64,000 nt of DNA from DASWJZ01 sp963720705 (GCA_963720705.1 CAVRGJ010000005.1:62001-126000), one strand, 5' to 3'. Positions 53,776 to 63,950 are shown, counted from the first letter of the stretch. The notes: a model not told the origin generated them from the sequence alone. Program-made: numbers and translations.

Positions 53776-54327
53776 TCAGCCCACCCTCAGCGCACCGGAG
53801 TGAGCCTCCGTCAGCCGAAGCCATTCGGACCGCGTCAGGCTCATCGCGTGCACGACGTACGGCTTTCCGCCGACAGTCCATGATCCCGGCGTCGCGCCCT
53901 CATCGCTGAAACCGGAGCGAAGGTAAAGCCGGTACGCGCGCTCGTTCGTCGGCACGACGGCAAGCGCAAGGCGCTCCACCTCGAACTCGTCAAACGCCAT
54001 CCGCACCGCCTCGTCGAAGAGCGCCTTACCGAAGCCTTTGCCGCGCCGCGCAGGCGCGATGCCGAAGCGGCCGAGCCGCGCCCACCGTCGCGGCAGATCA
54101 CGAAGAAACTGAACGTGGCCGATGGGTTTGTCGCGGTCGTCGACCGCCGTGAAGCAAATCCGGGGCCTCTCATTGGAGCCCTCTTCGATCCACGCCGCAA
54201 CCTGGTCGCCCGTCAAGGGAAAGCGGACCTCCGGGCCGCCCCATTCCGCGAGGCTCGCCAAATCAGCGAACCATCGCGCCATCTCCTCCGCGTCATCCGG
54301 TCGAGCCGGGCGAAGGACGATGTTCAT
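53776..54327 (-). CDS. GNAT-family N-acetyltransferase inside the dnaK-dnaJ operon
   Basis: Acetyltransferase of 183 residues. The acetyl-CoA loop is FGIAPARRGKGFGKALFDEA (about 92-111), with the Q/RxxGxG/A motif as RRGKGFG. ERLALAVVPTNERAYRLYLR is the second conserved element. It starts 23 bases after dnaK and ends one base before dnaJ, so translation is probably coupled to dnaJ. Closest general resemblance is to RimJ/RimL-like protein or small-molecule acetyltransferases; the substrate is unknown. Its placement suggests co-expression under heat shock. Confidence 0.85.
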   Translation of the reverse strand: MNIVLRPARPDDAEEMARWFADLASLAEWGGPEVRFPLTGDQVAAWIEEGSNERPRICFTAVDDRDKPIGHVQFLRDLPRRWARLGRFGIAPARRGKGFGKALFDEAVRMAFDEFEVERLALAVVPTNERAYRLYLRSGFSDEGATPGSWTVGGKPYVVHAMSLTRSEWLRLTEAHSGALRVG

Positions 54328-54350
54328 GGGGCGGCAACCGGAATGGAAGC

Positions 54351-56279
<1,929 letters not shown>

Positions 56280-56373
56280 ATCTTCACTCCTGTTCCGGCA
56301 GGCCGGCCGGACCCGAGACGGCGTCCATCATCGGGAGGTGGACTTGTGCCCCCCGCCGGCCCCCACAAGGTAG

Positions 56374-56403
56374 ATTTAGGTACGCGCCGAAGAGCGGTTC
56401 AAG
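56374..56403 (-). promoter_or_regulatory. Candidate RpoH (sigma-32) promoter for dnaK
   Basis: On the minus strand CTTGAA (56403-56398) and CCTAAAT (56380-56374) are spaced by 17 bases, close to the alphaproteobacterial RpoH pattern CTTGAA / CCTATNT. It lies 95 bases before the dnaK ATG. No CIRCE element is visible here or upstream of hrcA, so control by RpoH rather than HrcA fits. Confidence 0.6.
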
Positions 56404-56481
56404 GCCGCCTCCGCCGCGCGTTGCGGTTCATATAAGAAGGGCCGTTTCGGCTCGCAAGGATGTGATTTGGCTTGTGAGCCA

Positions 56482-57133
56482 ATGAGAAGCGGCAGCCATC
56501 AGGCGCTCGACGTGAGCCGGCTCGGCGAAGTGCCAGGCGGCCTCCGTTACGTGCCGGGATTCCTCGACCCGGAGGCCCAAAGGACGCTCGTTTCGGCGCT
56601 TCGCGCCGTTATCGCCGAAGCGCCGCTCTTCCAGCCTCGGATGCCACGGACCGGCAAGCCCTTCTCGGTCAAGATGACGAATTGCGGTCCGCTCGGCTGG
56701 GTCTCCGACCACGACCGGATATCGCTATCAGCCGGCGCATCCCGAGACCGGCCGACCGTGGCCACCGATGCCGGGAATCGTGCTTGAAGCCTGGGCGACG
56801 CTTTCCGGCTATCCGCATCCGCCCGAGGCCTGCCTTGTGAACTACTACGCATCGGGCGCCCGGATGGGCCTGCATCAGGATCGCGACGAGGCGGATTTCT
56901 CCGCGCCGGTCGTCTCGCTCTCGCTCGGCGACGAGGCGCTCTTCCGCATCGGCAGCACGCGGCGGAGCGATCCGACGCGCTCGTTCCGGCTCAAATCCGG
57001 CGACGCGGTTGTGCTCGGTGGCGACGCGCGCCTTGCTTTTCACGGAATCGACCGGGTGATAGCAGGAACTTCGACGCTCCTGTCGGAAGGTGGGCGGCTC
57101 AATCTCACGCTTCGGCGGGTGATGAAGCCCTAA
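56482..57133 (+). pseudogene. alkB: Alpha-ketoglutarate-dependent DNA dealkylase AlkB, frameshifted
   Basis: Fe(II)/2-oxoglutarate dioxygenase that removes alkyl groups from DNA or RNA bases. The upstream frame (GGLRYVPGFLDPEAQ) includes KMTNCGPLGWVSD, then breaks at 56709-56710: the gene reads GAC C ACG, and dropping one C gives WVSDTTGYRYQPAHPETG. The downstream frame has the substrate/Fe segment CLVNYYASGARMGLHQDRDE (HxD) and the distal His in ARLAFHGIDRV, with 2-oxoglutarate Arg in LNLTLRRV. The repaired protein is 216 residues, the E. coli length. The start is taken at ATG 56482; an upstream TTG (56467) is possible. It is convergent with pyrE. Confidence 0.88.
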
Positions 57134-57147
57134 GCAAAGGCGCCGCG

Positions 57148-57708
57148 CTAAGTCTGATCGGTGAACTCACTCTTCTTGAAGAGCGCGTGGAGCGAAATTC
57201 CTTCCGCCGCGAACGCGTCCGTTGCGCCCTCCTCGCGATCGACGACGGTGACCACATGCTCGACCGTCGCGCCGGCGGCGCGAAGCGCGGCGACCGCTTT
57301 CAGCGAGGAGCCGCCGGTCGTCGTCACGTCCTCCACCACAATGACCTTCTTGCCCTGAAGACTCTCGCCGTCCGCCAAGCCCTCGACCAGGCTCTGCGTG
57401 CCATGATCCTTGGCTTGCTTGCGGACGAAGACGGCCTTGACCGGCTTGCCGGCGACGGCGCTCATCGCCGCCGTCGCGGCGACAAGCGGCACGGCGCCCA
57501 TTTCGAGCCCGCCGACAAAGTCGGCACCGAGAGCGGCCGCCTGCTCGGCGAGCGCAGCGCCAATCAGGCGCGCGCCTTCGGGGTCGAGCATGGTCGGCTT
57601 CAAATTCAGGTATACGGAACTCGTCCGGCCGGATGCGAGCTTGAAGGAACCGCCGACGCGTAACGACCTCCGGCGGATGATTTCGTGCAGCTTCTCGCGG
57701 TCGCCCAT
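57148..57708 (-). CDS. pyrE: Orotate phosphoribosyltransferase
   Basis: PRTase of 186 residues forming OMP from orotate and PRPP in UMP synthesis. The PRPP-binding motif is KVIVVEDVTTTGGSSLKAV (about 120-138). The catalytic flexible loop is VFVRKQAKDHGTQS (about 93-106), and FKLASGRTSSVYLNLKP is the orotate/PRPP entry. Length is slightly short of E. coli PyrE (213) but normal for alphaproteobacteria. It ends 14 bases from alkB, tail to tail. Confidence 0.94.
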   Translation of the reverse strand: MGDREKLHEIIRRRSLRVGGSFKLASGRTSSVYLNLKPTMLDPEGARLIGAALAEQAAALGADFVGGLEMGAVPLVAATAAMSAVAGKPVKAVFVRKQAKDHGTQSLVEGLADGESLQGKKVIVVEDVTTTGGSSLKAVAALRAAGATVEHVVTVVDREEGATDAFAAEGISLHALFKKSEFTDQT

Positions 57709-57783
57709 CGCCCCTCCGACTACGGAATTGCCCGCAGCCGGTCGGCTCGGTCAAGAGGCCGGCGGAGAAAGGCGGTCGCAGAG

Positions 57784-58164
57784 TTACATCGGCGCCGGCG
57801 TCATCCAGCCGATGCCGGCGCCGCCGGGCTGCTTCAGGATCGCGATGCGGCCGACACCCGGAACGTCGAAGGGCTCGCGGACAATTGTCGCTCCCGCCTT
57901 CTTCGCTTTCGCGACCCGCTTATCGACGTCGTCGACGGCGATATAGGCCATCCAGAATTCCGGCATGCTCGCCATGTCCGTGCCGGCGGTGTCGAAGATG
58001 CCACCGACGGACTTGTCGCCCGCCTTGGCGATCCAATAGGTGCCGCCGGTCGGCATCGGCATTCCCTCAAATTTCCAGCCGAGCGTCTTCTCGTAGAACT
58101 CTTTGGCGGGCTTGACCTTCGCGGTCGTCAGCTCGTTCCAAAAGAAAGTCCCGTGGTCGGCCAT
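57784..58164 (-). CDS. VOC-family (glyoxalase/bleomycin-resistance fold) protein
   Basis: Protein of 126 residues with the beta-alpha-beta-beta-beta VOC module twice: GTFFWNELTTAKVKPAKEFYEKTLGW at the start (cited in pieces, FFWNELTTAK and FYEKTLGWKFEG) and a second strand set near PEFWMAYIAVDDVDKRV. A metal-ligand His/Glu pair is not obvious in the first motif. Single-module VOC proteins act on diverse small substrates; nothing here points to one. It is on the same strand as pyrE and grpE, 75 bases from pyrE. Confidence 0.78.
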   Translation of the reverse strand: MADHGTFFWNELTTAKVKPAKEFYEKTLGWKFEGMPMPTGGTYWIAKAGDKSVGGIFDTAGTDMASMPEFWMAYIAVDDVDKRVAKAKKAGATIVREPFDVPGVGRIAILKQPGGAGIGWMTPAPM

Positions 58165-58279
58165 GGCGATACCTCCCGCTTGAAGCGCAGTTGGTCAGAG
58201 AAGAGGAGTACGCGAGGCGCGAGGCAAGTGAGCGATCGCGTCAACTTGCCGTGACCGTTTTTCGCGGTCCGACACCCGC

Positions 58280-58942
58280 TCAGCCCGTCGCGTCAGCCGC
58301 GCTCTCGGACTTGTCGCCGGCGGCCTCGGCAGCTGGCCCACCCTTCGAAATACCAACCAATGCGGCGCGGAGCACGCGGTCGCCGATCTGGTAGCCCTCC
58401 TGCATGACCTGCACCACGGTGCCGGCCGGCACGCTCGCGTCAGGCACTTCGAACATCGCCTGATGGCGGTGCGGATCGAAGCGCTCGCCGACTGCCTTGA
58501 TGCGGCTGATGCCGTTTTTCTCCAGAAGCCGCTCCATCTCGCGGCCCGTCACCTCGACGCCCTCCACGAGGGCCTTAAGCGCCTCGTCCTCGGCCATCTT
58601 CTCGGCCGGCACCGCCTCGAGCGCGCGTTTCAGATTGTCGCCGACCACGAGCATGTCGCCGGCGAATTTCGACACCGCGTATTTCCGCGCATCCTGGACG
58701 TCTCGCTCGGTTCGCTTCCTGAGATTGTCCATCTCGGCCGCAAGCCGGACCAGACGGTCGGTCAGATCGGCCTTCTCGGCCTCGAGACGCGCGATATCGG
58801 CGGCAGGGTCGGGTGGTGCAGGCTCGGCATTTTCGCCGTTTTCGGCCCACGGGCTGTCGCCGGCCGCCGCAAGAATCGCGTCGGCCTCGTCCTCCAGGCT
58901 CGCCGCTCTAGCGGCCTTCTCTTTCGGGTCGTTGTCGGTCAT
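58280..58942 (-). CDS. grpE: Nucleotide exchange factor GrpE
   Basis: Co-chaperone of 220 residues that releases ADP from DnaK. A disordered N-terminal acidic region is followed by a long coiled coil (about 48-90, ARLEAEKADLTDRLVRLAAE). The family signature DPHRHQAMFEVPDASVPAGT and VMQEGYQIGDRVLRAALV (about 175-192) form the beta domain. MTDNDPKEK at 58942 is preferred to an upstream Met at 59002. It lies 75 bases after hrcA on the same strand. Confidence 0.94.
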   Translation of the reverse strand: MTDNDPKEKAARAASLEDEADAILAAAGDSPWAENGENAEPAPPDPAADIARLEAEKADLTDRLVRLAAEMDNLRKRTERDVQDARKYAVSKFAGDMLVVGDNLKRALEAVPAEKMAEDEALKALVEGVEVTGREMERLLEKNGISRIKAVGERFDPHRHQAMFEVPDASVPAGTVVQVMQEGYQIGDRVLRAALVGISKGGPAAEAAGDKSESAADATG

Positions 58943-59017
58943 CGCCAAATGCTGAAGACAGGGTTTCGGGGCCGATATCGAAGCTCGGGGCGCGAAAATC
59001 AAGCCGCGTAAACGTAC

Positions 59018-60097
59018 CTAGCGGCCGAGAAGCTGTGTAACGAGCTGCGCGGTGTAATTCACGGCCGGGACGACGCGAGCGTAGTTGATGCGGGTCGGGC
59101 CGATGACTCCGATGACCCCAACCACCTGCTCACTCGAATCGCGGAAGGGCGCCACGACGAGCGACGAGCCCGACAGCGAGAAGAGCTTGTTCTCCGAGCC
59201 GATGAAGATGCGCACGCCCTCGCCCTGCTCGGCGAGCCCTAGAATCTGGATGATGTCCTTCTTGCTTTCGAGGTCGTCGAAGAGGAGCCGCACGCGCTCC
59301 AGATCGTCGAGCGCCTTTACGTCGCCTATCAGGTTCGACATGCCGCGCACGATGAGCGTCGCCGCGTCCTCCGAAGCCCCCGACCAGGTGGCGAGGCCGG
59401 CCTCGATCACGCCTTCCGTCAGCCGGTCGATCTCGCGGCGGCGCTCCTCCCTCTGGCGCTCGAGTGCGCTTCGTGCCTCCGCGAGCGTGCTCCCGCGAAA
59501 ATGCGCATTCAGGTAGTTCGCCGCCTCGATCAGCGCGGAAGTTGGAAGGCCGCGCGGAATCTCGATGATGCGATTCTCCACCGCGCCATTCTCGGCGACG
59601 AGCACGACAAGCGCGCGCATCGCCTCGATGCGGACGAACTCCACATGCTTCAGGCGGATGTCCTGCTTGGCCGCGAGCACCACGCCGGCGCCGCGCGACA
59701 GGGCGGAGAGCATTTGGCCGGCCTCGGAGAGCACCGTCTCCACCGAATTCGCCTCGCGGTTCGCCCGCACTTCGCTGTCGATGCGCTGCCGCTCCTCCGG
59801 CGAGAGGTCGCCGACCTCCATCACCGAATCGATGAAGAAGCGCAGGCCGAGCTCGGTCGGCAGCCGTCCGGCGCTCGTATGCGGCGCGTAAATCAGCCCC
59901 ATCGCCTCCAGGTCCGCCATCACGTTGCGGACCGAGGCGGGCGACAGCGCCGTCGCCAGGATGCGGCTCAGATTGCGTGAGCCGACCGGATCGCCGGTCT
60001 CCAGATAGGATTCGACGATGCGGCGGAAGATCTCGCGCGAGCGGTTATCGAGCGCTGCAAGTCCGTCGGCGCGCATTCTGTCGTCGATCTCCTTCAT
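59018..60097 (-). CDS. hrcA: Heat-inducible transcription repressor HrcA
   Basis: Repressor of about 359 residues that binds CIRCE elements (typically groESL). The N-terminal winged helix has LDNRSREIFRRIVESYLETG (about 16-35) and DPVGSRNLSRIL, then LSPASVRNVMADLEAMGLI. The remaining GAF-like core ends in VVGVIGVIGPTRINYARVVP, a family signature. The ATG at 60097 (MKEIDDRMRADG) was chosen; the Met at 60076 is a close alternative. Its own promoter lies between it and the divergent rph. No CIRCE is visible in that gap. Confidence 0.92.
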   Translation of the reverse strand: MKEIDDRMRADGLAALDNRSREIFRRIVESYLETGDPVGSRNLSRILATALSPASVRNVMADLEAMGLIYAPHTSAGRLPTELGLRFFIDSVMEVGDLSPEERQRIDSEVRANREANSVETVLSEAGQMLSALSRGAGVVLAAKQDIRLKHVEFVRIEAMRALVVLVAENGAVENRIIEIPRGLPTSALIEAANYLNAHFRGSTLAEARSALERQREERRREIDRLTEGVIEAGLATWSGASEDAATLIVRGMSNLIGDVKALDDLERVRLLFDDLESKKDIIQILGLAEQGEGVRIFIGSENKLFSLSGSSLVVAPFRDSSEQVVGVIGVIGPTRINYARVVPAVNYTAQLVTQLLGR

Positions 60098-60200
60098 CCC
60101 GTTGTCAAATATCGAAACCGCAGAAGCAGATGGCAAGTCTCCGCTTTACCGCAATCGCCACCGAGCTTAACACGCCCCGGAGCTTATCCCAGGAAGGTGC

Positions 60201-60914
60201 ATGCGACCCTCGAAACGATCATTGGACGAGTTGCGTCCGGTCACCCTTGACCGCGGCGTCGCCAAGCACGCCGAGGGCTCCTGTCTGGTGCGCTTCGGCG
60301 ACACGCACGTCATGTGCACGGCAAGCCTCGCCGACCAGGTGCCCGGCTGGCTCCGCGGCGGCGGCAAGGGCTGGGTCACCGCCGAATACGGCATGCTTCC
60401 GCGCGCCACGCACGAACGCATGCGCCGCGAGGCGACGCTTGGGCACCAGGGCGGGCGCACGCTCGAAATCCAGCGCCTGATCGGCCGCTCGCTTCGCGCC
60501 GTGGTCGACCTGAAGGCGCTCGGCGAGCGACAGATCACCGTCGACTGCGACGTGCTGCAGGCCGACGGCGGCACGCGCACCGCGGCGATCACCGGCGCCT
60601 GGGTCGCGCTCCACGACGCGCTCTCATGGATGCGCGCCCGCAGCATCATCGGCGACGGCGTGCTCGCCGACCACGTTGCCGCAGTATCCTGCGGGATCGT
60701 TGAAGGCAATCCTGCGCTCGATCTCGATTACGCGGAGGATTCGACCGCTGCAACGGACGCCAATTTCGTGATGACCGGCTCCGGCGGCATCGTGGAGATT
60801 CAAGGGACGGCGGAGGGTGCGCCGTTCAGCGAGGCGGATTTCTCCAAGCTGCTTCAGCTCGCCCGCGCCGGCATCGCGAAGCTCGTGGACCTGCAGAAGC
60901 TCTCTGTGCTCTGA
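60201..60914 (+). CDS. rph: Ribonuclease PH
   Basis: 3'-exoribonuclease of 237 residues that trims tRNA 3' ends with phosphate. It opens MRPSKRSLDELRPVTL and carries EYGMLPRATHERMRREAT and GGRTLEIQRLIGRSLRAVV (phosphate-site Arg, about 83-101). The metal-binding region VDCDVLQADGGTRTAAITGA (about 115-134) is intact. AGGAAGG precedes the ATG. rdgB starts 2 bases after the stop. Confidence 0.95.
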   Translation: MRPSKRSLDELRPVTLDRGVAKHAEGSCLVRFGDTHVMCTASLADQVPGWLRGGGKGWVTAEYGMLPRATHERMRREATLGHQGGRTLEIQRLIGRSLRAVVDLKALGERQITVDCDVLQADGGTRTAAITGAWVALHDALSWMRARSIIGDGVLADHVAAVSCGIVEGNPALDLDYAEDSTAATDANFVMTGSGGIVEIQGTAEGAPFSEADFSKLLQLARAGIAKLVDLQKLSVL

Positions 60915-60916
60915 GG

Positions 60917-61552
60917 ATGATGATCCGGCTTTCGCCCGGTCCGATCGCGGTGGCGACCCACAATGCCGGAAAGATTCGTGAGATCCTGGACATGCTCGCG
61001 CCCTTCGGCATCGCGGTGAAGTCGGCGGCTGAACTCAGACTTCCCGAGCCGGAAGAGACGGGGACCACGTTTTCGGAAAACGCGATTCTGAAGGCCCGAG
61101 CCGCCGCTCAGGCTTCCGGGCTCGTCGCACTCGCCGACAATTCGGGGCTAGCGGTCGATGCGCTTGGCGGCGCGCCCGGGGTCTACTCCGCACGCTGGGC
61201 CGGACCGGCAAAAGATTTCTCGGTTGCGATGCGCAAGGTCGAGGACGCGCTGCAGACCGCCGGGGCGACAACGCCGGAGAAGCGCAGTGCGCATTTTGTC
61301 GCCGTGCTCGCGGTCGCGGCACCCGACGGCGAGGTCGAGACCTTCGAGGGCCGCGTCAACGGAACAATCGTCTGGCCGCCGCGCGGCGAGAACGGCTTCG
61401 GCTACGACCCGATCTTCCAGCCAGACGGCCATTCGCTTACCTTCGGGGAGATGAGCGCGGAGGAAAAACATGGAACCGGCGCGGGTGCGTTGTCGCATCG
61501 CGCGCGTGCCTTTGCGCTTTTCGCCCGCCGCTTCTTGGGGAAGAGCCAATGA
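60917..61552 (+). CDS. rdgB: Non-canonical purine NTP pyrophosphatase (RdgB/HAM1)
   Basis: House-cleaning enzyme of 211 residues that hydrolyses dITP/XTP to keep deaminated purines out of DNA. VATHNAGKIREILDML (about 12-27) is the nucleotide site, ALADNSGLAVDALGGAPGVYSAR (cited in pieces, ADNSGLAVDALGG) supplies the metal Asp, and GENGFGYDPIFQP is the substrate loop, followed by SHRARAFALFA. The ATG at 60920 is a possible start one codon later. The stop overlaps the hemW start by four bases (ATGA). Confidence 0.94.
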   Translation: MMIRLSPGPIAVATHNAGKIREILDMLAPFGIAVKSAAELRLPEPEETGTTFSENAILKARAAAQASGLVALADNSGLAVDALGGAPGVYSARWAGPAKDFSVAMRKVEDALQTAGATTPEKRSAHFVAVLAVAAPDGEVETFEGRVNGTIVWPPRGENGFGYDPIFQPDGHSLTFGEMSAEEKHGTGAGALSHRARAFALFARRFLGKSQ

Positions 61553-62721
61553 GCGCCGCTATCCCCGTTCCGGAAAGCGCGACGGCATTCGGCGTCTACG
61601 TGCACTGGCCGTTCTGCGCTGCCAAGTGCCCCTATTGCGACTTCAACAGCCACGTTCGCCATCAGCCGCCCGACGAAGAGCGCTTCGTTGCCGCGTTCGC
61701 GCGCGAGCTTTCGCATTTCGCGGCGACGACAAGCGGACGCGAGGTTACCTCGATCTTCTTCGGCGGCGGCACGCCGTCGCTGATGCAGGCATCAACGGTC
61801 GCCGCGATCCTCGAACGGATTGCTGGACTCTGGGCGGTCTCGCCCGATGCCGAGATCACCCTTGAGGCCAATCCGGGAAGCGCCGAAGCGGAGCGCTTCC
61901 GTGGTTACCGGGCGGCGGGCGTCAACCGGCTCTCGCTTGGCGTGCAGTCGTTCGACGATTCCGCCTTGCAGGCGCTCGGCCGCATCCACAGTGTCGCGGA
62001 GGGACGAGAAGCGATCGAGCTTGCGCGGAAGACCTTCCCGCGTCTTTCCTTCGATCTGATCTATGCGCGGCCGGGACAGACGCTCCGCGCCTGGGAAGCG
62101 GAACTCAAAGCGGCGACAGAACTCGCGGCCGACCACCTGTCGCTCTATCAGCTCACCATCGAGCCGGAGACGCCGTTCTTCCGCCTGCACGAAGCCGGAA
62201 AGCTGAAGGTTCCCCCGCCGCCGCTCGCGGCCGAGTTCTACGCGCTGACGCAGGCGGTCACAGATGCGGCCGGCCTCCCCGCCTACGAGATTTCCAACCA
62301 CGCAGTGCCGGGGGCGGAGTCGCGTCACAACCTCACCTATTGGCGCTACCGGGACTATGTCGGCGTCGGCCCCGGCGCGCATGGCAGGCTCAGCGTTGGG
62401 GGTAAGAAGCGCGCCACGATGAACGAGAAGCATCCCGAGCACTGGCTTGAAGCGGTCGAGCGTGAGGGCCATGCGCTCGTCGTCGACGAGACGCTGACGC
62501 TTGAAGAGGCCGCCGACGAGATGCTGCTCATGGGACTCCGGCTCCGCGAAGGCATCGCCGCCGGCCGCTATCTCACCATGAGCGGGCGCGACTTCTCGCC
62601 GGTGCGGCTCTCGTTCCTGCGCGAACACGGCTTCATCGAGCCGTGCGGCGACGGCCGGCTGCGCAGCACGCGTGACGGCTGGCTGGTGCTCGATTCCGTC
62701 GTCGCCGACCTCGCGGCCTAA
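61549..62721 (+). CDS. hemW: Heme chaperone HemW (radical SAM family)
   Basis: Radical-SAM-fold protein of 390 residues. The [4Fe-4S] cluster motif is CAAKCPYCDFN (CxxxCxYC, about 23-33). VTSIFFGGGTPSL and LEANPGS belong to the SAM fold. The heme-binding HNxxYW motif is present as SRHNLTYWRYRDYVGVGPGAHG (cited in pieces, RHNLTYWRY). This distinguishes HemW from coproporphyrinogen dehydrogenase HemN. Role: delivery of heme to membrane proteins of respiration. It completes the rph-rdgB-hemW operon. Confidence 0.94.
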   Translation: MSAAIPVPESATAFGVYVHWPFCAAKCPYCDFNSHVRHQPPDEERFVAAFARELSHFAATTSGREVTSIFFGGGTPSLMQASTVAAILERIAGLWAVSPDAEITLEANPGSAEAERFRGYRAAGVNRLSLGVQSFDDSALQALGRIHSVAEGREAIELARKTFPRLSFDLIYARPGQTLRAWEAELKAATELAADHLSLYQLTIEPETPFFRLHEAGKLKVPPPPLAAEFYALTQAVTDAAGLPAYEISNHAVPGAESRHNLTYWRYRDYVGVGPGAHGRLSVGGKKRATMNEKHPEHWLEAVEREGHALVVDETLTLEEAADEMLLMGLRLREGIAAGRYLTMSGRDFSPVRLSFLREHGFIEPCGDGRLRSTRDGWLVLDSVVADLAA

Positions 62722-62812
62722 GAGGACGGCGCTTCGTTTCGTCTCGGTCCTGCGCTAGAAAAGAGGCGCTGCCGGCGATTTTCGCGCCGGCCCAACGAAC
62801 CGGGAGATCGAA

Positions 62813-63088
62813 ATGCGTCTGCTCGCTCGCTCCATCGTTCTCGGCGCGCTTCTCCTCGCGCCGGCGACCGCGATGGCCTTCGTGTGGCCCTGGGCAAAGC
62901 CCAGTCTATCGGAGACCCAGGCTCGCAAGATCGCCAAGCATCACGGCTTCGCCACGATCGTCGACATCGACGGGACGATCGACGGCGACTGGCGTATCAA
63001 GGGGAAGGACGCTTGGGGTCGCAAGCTTGAGCTTGTGATCGACGGCAAGACCGGAGAGGTCGAGCACGCCGAGATGAACGCGCACTAG
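62813..63088 (+). CDS. Small secreted PepSY-like protein
   Basis: Protein of 91 residues with a signal peptide (MRLLARSIVLGALLLAPATA, cleavage likely after AMA). The mature part, ARKIAKHHGFATIVDIDGTI then WGRKLELVIDGKTGEVEHAE, resembles a single PepSY domain. Such small periplasmic PepSY proteins may modulate peptidases or bind metals; the partner is unknown. GGGAG precedes the ATG. A strong terminator follows 27 bases after the stop. Confidence 0.8.
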   Translation: MRLLARSIVLGALLLAPATAMAFVWPWAKPSLSETQARKIAKHHGFATIVDIDGTIDGDWRIKGKDAWGRKLELVIDGKTGEVEHAEMNAH

Positions 63089-63115
63089 CGCCGGCATTGC
63101 CCTTTCGAAATGACG

Positions 63116-63146
63116 AAGGGCCGCCCAAGCGGGCGGCCCTTCCATT
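63116..63146. terminator. Strong bidirectional hairpin terminator
   Basis: AAGGGCCGCCC and GGGCGGCCCTT form a perfect 11-bp stem with an AAGC loop, followed on the plus strand by CCATT. It ends the PepSY gene and also lies beyond the stop of the tiny reverse-strand ORF at 63184-63261, so it could serve both. Confidence 0.85.
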
Positions 63147-63183
63147 GTCGGTCCGCGGGCATGGCCTCGCGGCCTTGCCGCTC

Positions 63184-63261
63184 TCAGGCGGCGCGAATCC
63201 CGACAGAGGCGAGATTCCAGGTCCGCAAAACCCGTGACCGCGGGGCATGACAATGAGACAC
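63184..63261 (-). CDS. 25-residue ORF with a perfect extended Shine-Dalgarno sequence
   Basis: GTG at 63261-63259 starts a 25-residue peptide, beginning MSHCHAPRSR and ending RTWNLASVGIRAA. The 13 bases AAGGAGGTGATCC (63275-63263) directly upstream are fully complementary to the 3' end of 16S rRNA, with AGGAGG 7 bases from the GTG. That is far stronger than any other ribosome site in the window. The stop lies 38 bases before a perfect terminator. I do not recall a described function. It is placed after infA on the same strand. A non-coding anti-SD decoy role is an alternative. Confidence 0.6.
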   Translation of the reverse strand: MSHCHAPRSRVLRTWNLASVGIRAA

Positions 63262-63367
63262 TGGATCACCTCCTTCCTGTTGTTGCATGGGGCCACCAAT
63301 CTGGAGGCTTGGCGCGATTCGCGCAAGGCGGTTGGTGCAACAGGCGAAATTTTTCGCCGGAAGCCGC

Positions 63368-63649
63368 TTAGCGGCGGCGGAAGGGGCGGCGCGGTGGCGC
63401 CTTTGACGGCGACGCCGTCGACGCGCGCTCGTCCTTGTGACGGAAGACCAGGCGGCCTTTCTCGAGGTCGTAGGGCGACATCTCGACCGTCACGCGGTCG
63501 CCGGCGAGCGTCTTGATGCGGTGTTTCTTCATACGCCCGGCCGTGTAGGCGATAATGGTGTGGCCGGTGTCGAGCTGCACGCGGAAGCGCGCGTCGGGGA
63601 GGAGCTCGGTCACGAGCCCTTCGAGTGTGATCAGCTCTTCCTTTGCCAT
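63368..63649 (-). CDS. infA: Translation initiation factor IF-1 with C-terminal basic extension
   Basis: S1/OB-fold factor of 93 residues that assists 30S initiation. The core MAKEELITLEGLVTELLPDA then FRVQLDTGHTIIAYTAGRMK and KTLAGDRVTVEMSPYDLEKG covers the usual 72 residues. About 20 extra residues follow (KDERASTASPSKAPPRRPFR), basic and Pro-rich, probably disordered. The extended form resembles the second IF-1 paralogue seen in some alphaproteobacteria. It is downstream of the cold-shock gene on the same strand (91 bases between). Confidence 0.9.
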   Translation of the reverse strand: MAKEELITLEGLVTELLPDARFRVQLDTGHTIIAYTAGRMKKHRIKTLAGDRVTVEMSPYDLEKGRLVFRHKDERASTASPSKAPPRRPFRRR

Positions 63650-63740
63650 CCGTTAACTATCACCTTTCGCTCAGCGGCCACCGCCGTCCCGGCGATGGCC
63701 ATGTTAGCACGGGGCGCGCCGAAGCGTGCGCGGGACGGGC

Positions 63741-63950
63741 TCAGACCTGCTGCAGGTTCGCCGCGGCATCCTTGCCGCTGCGGCGGTCGACCTCGACGTC
63801 GAAGCCGATCTTCTGGCCCTCAACGAGGCCGCGCATGCCGGCGCGCTCGATCGCGGTCGCGTGCACGAAGACGTCCTTGCCGCCGTCGTCCGGCTGAATG
63901 AACCCGAAGCCCTTCTGGCTGTTATAGAATTTTACCGTGCCCGTGCGCAT
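63741..63950 (-). CDS. Cold-shock domain protein
   Basis: CspA-family protein of 69 residues that binds single-stranded nucleic acid. RNP1 is KGFGFIQPD (about 13-21) and RNP2 is DVFVHATAIE (about 26-35). Length and composition are normal for alphaproteobacterial CspA. GGACACTCC lies before the ATG at 63950. Expression is often enhanced by cold through its leader, of which only 50 bases lie in the window; nothing diagnostic is seen there. It is adjacent to infA, both translation-related. Confidence 0.92.
   Translation of the reverse strand: MRTGTVKFYNSQKGFGFIQPDDGGKDVFVHATAIERAGMRGLVEGQKIGFDVEVDRRSGKDAAANLQQV

Noticed and set aside
60098..60200. CIRCE element for HrcA between hrcA and rph
   Set aside because: No TTAGCACTC-N9-GAGTGCTAA-like inverted repeat is present; the same is true upstream of dnaK.
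63262..63275. Fragment of a 16S rRNA gene (TGGATCACCTCCTT on the plus strand)
   Set aside because: The match ends at 14 bases; the flanks do not resemble 16S. It is better read as a strong Shine-Dalgarno on the minus strand.
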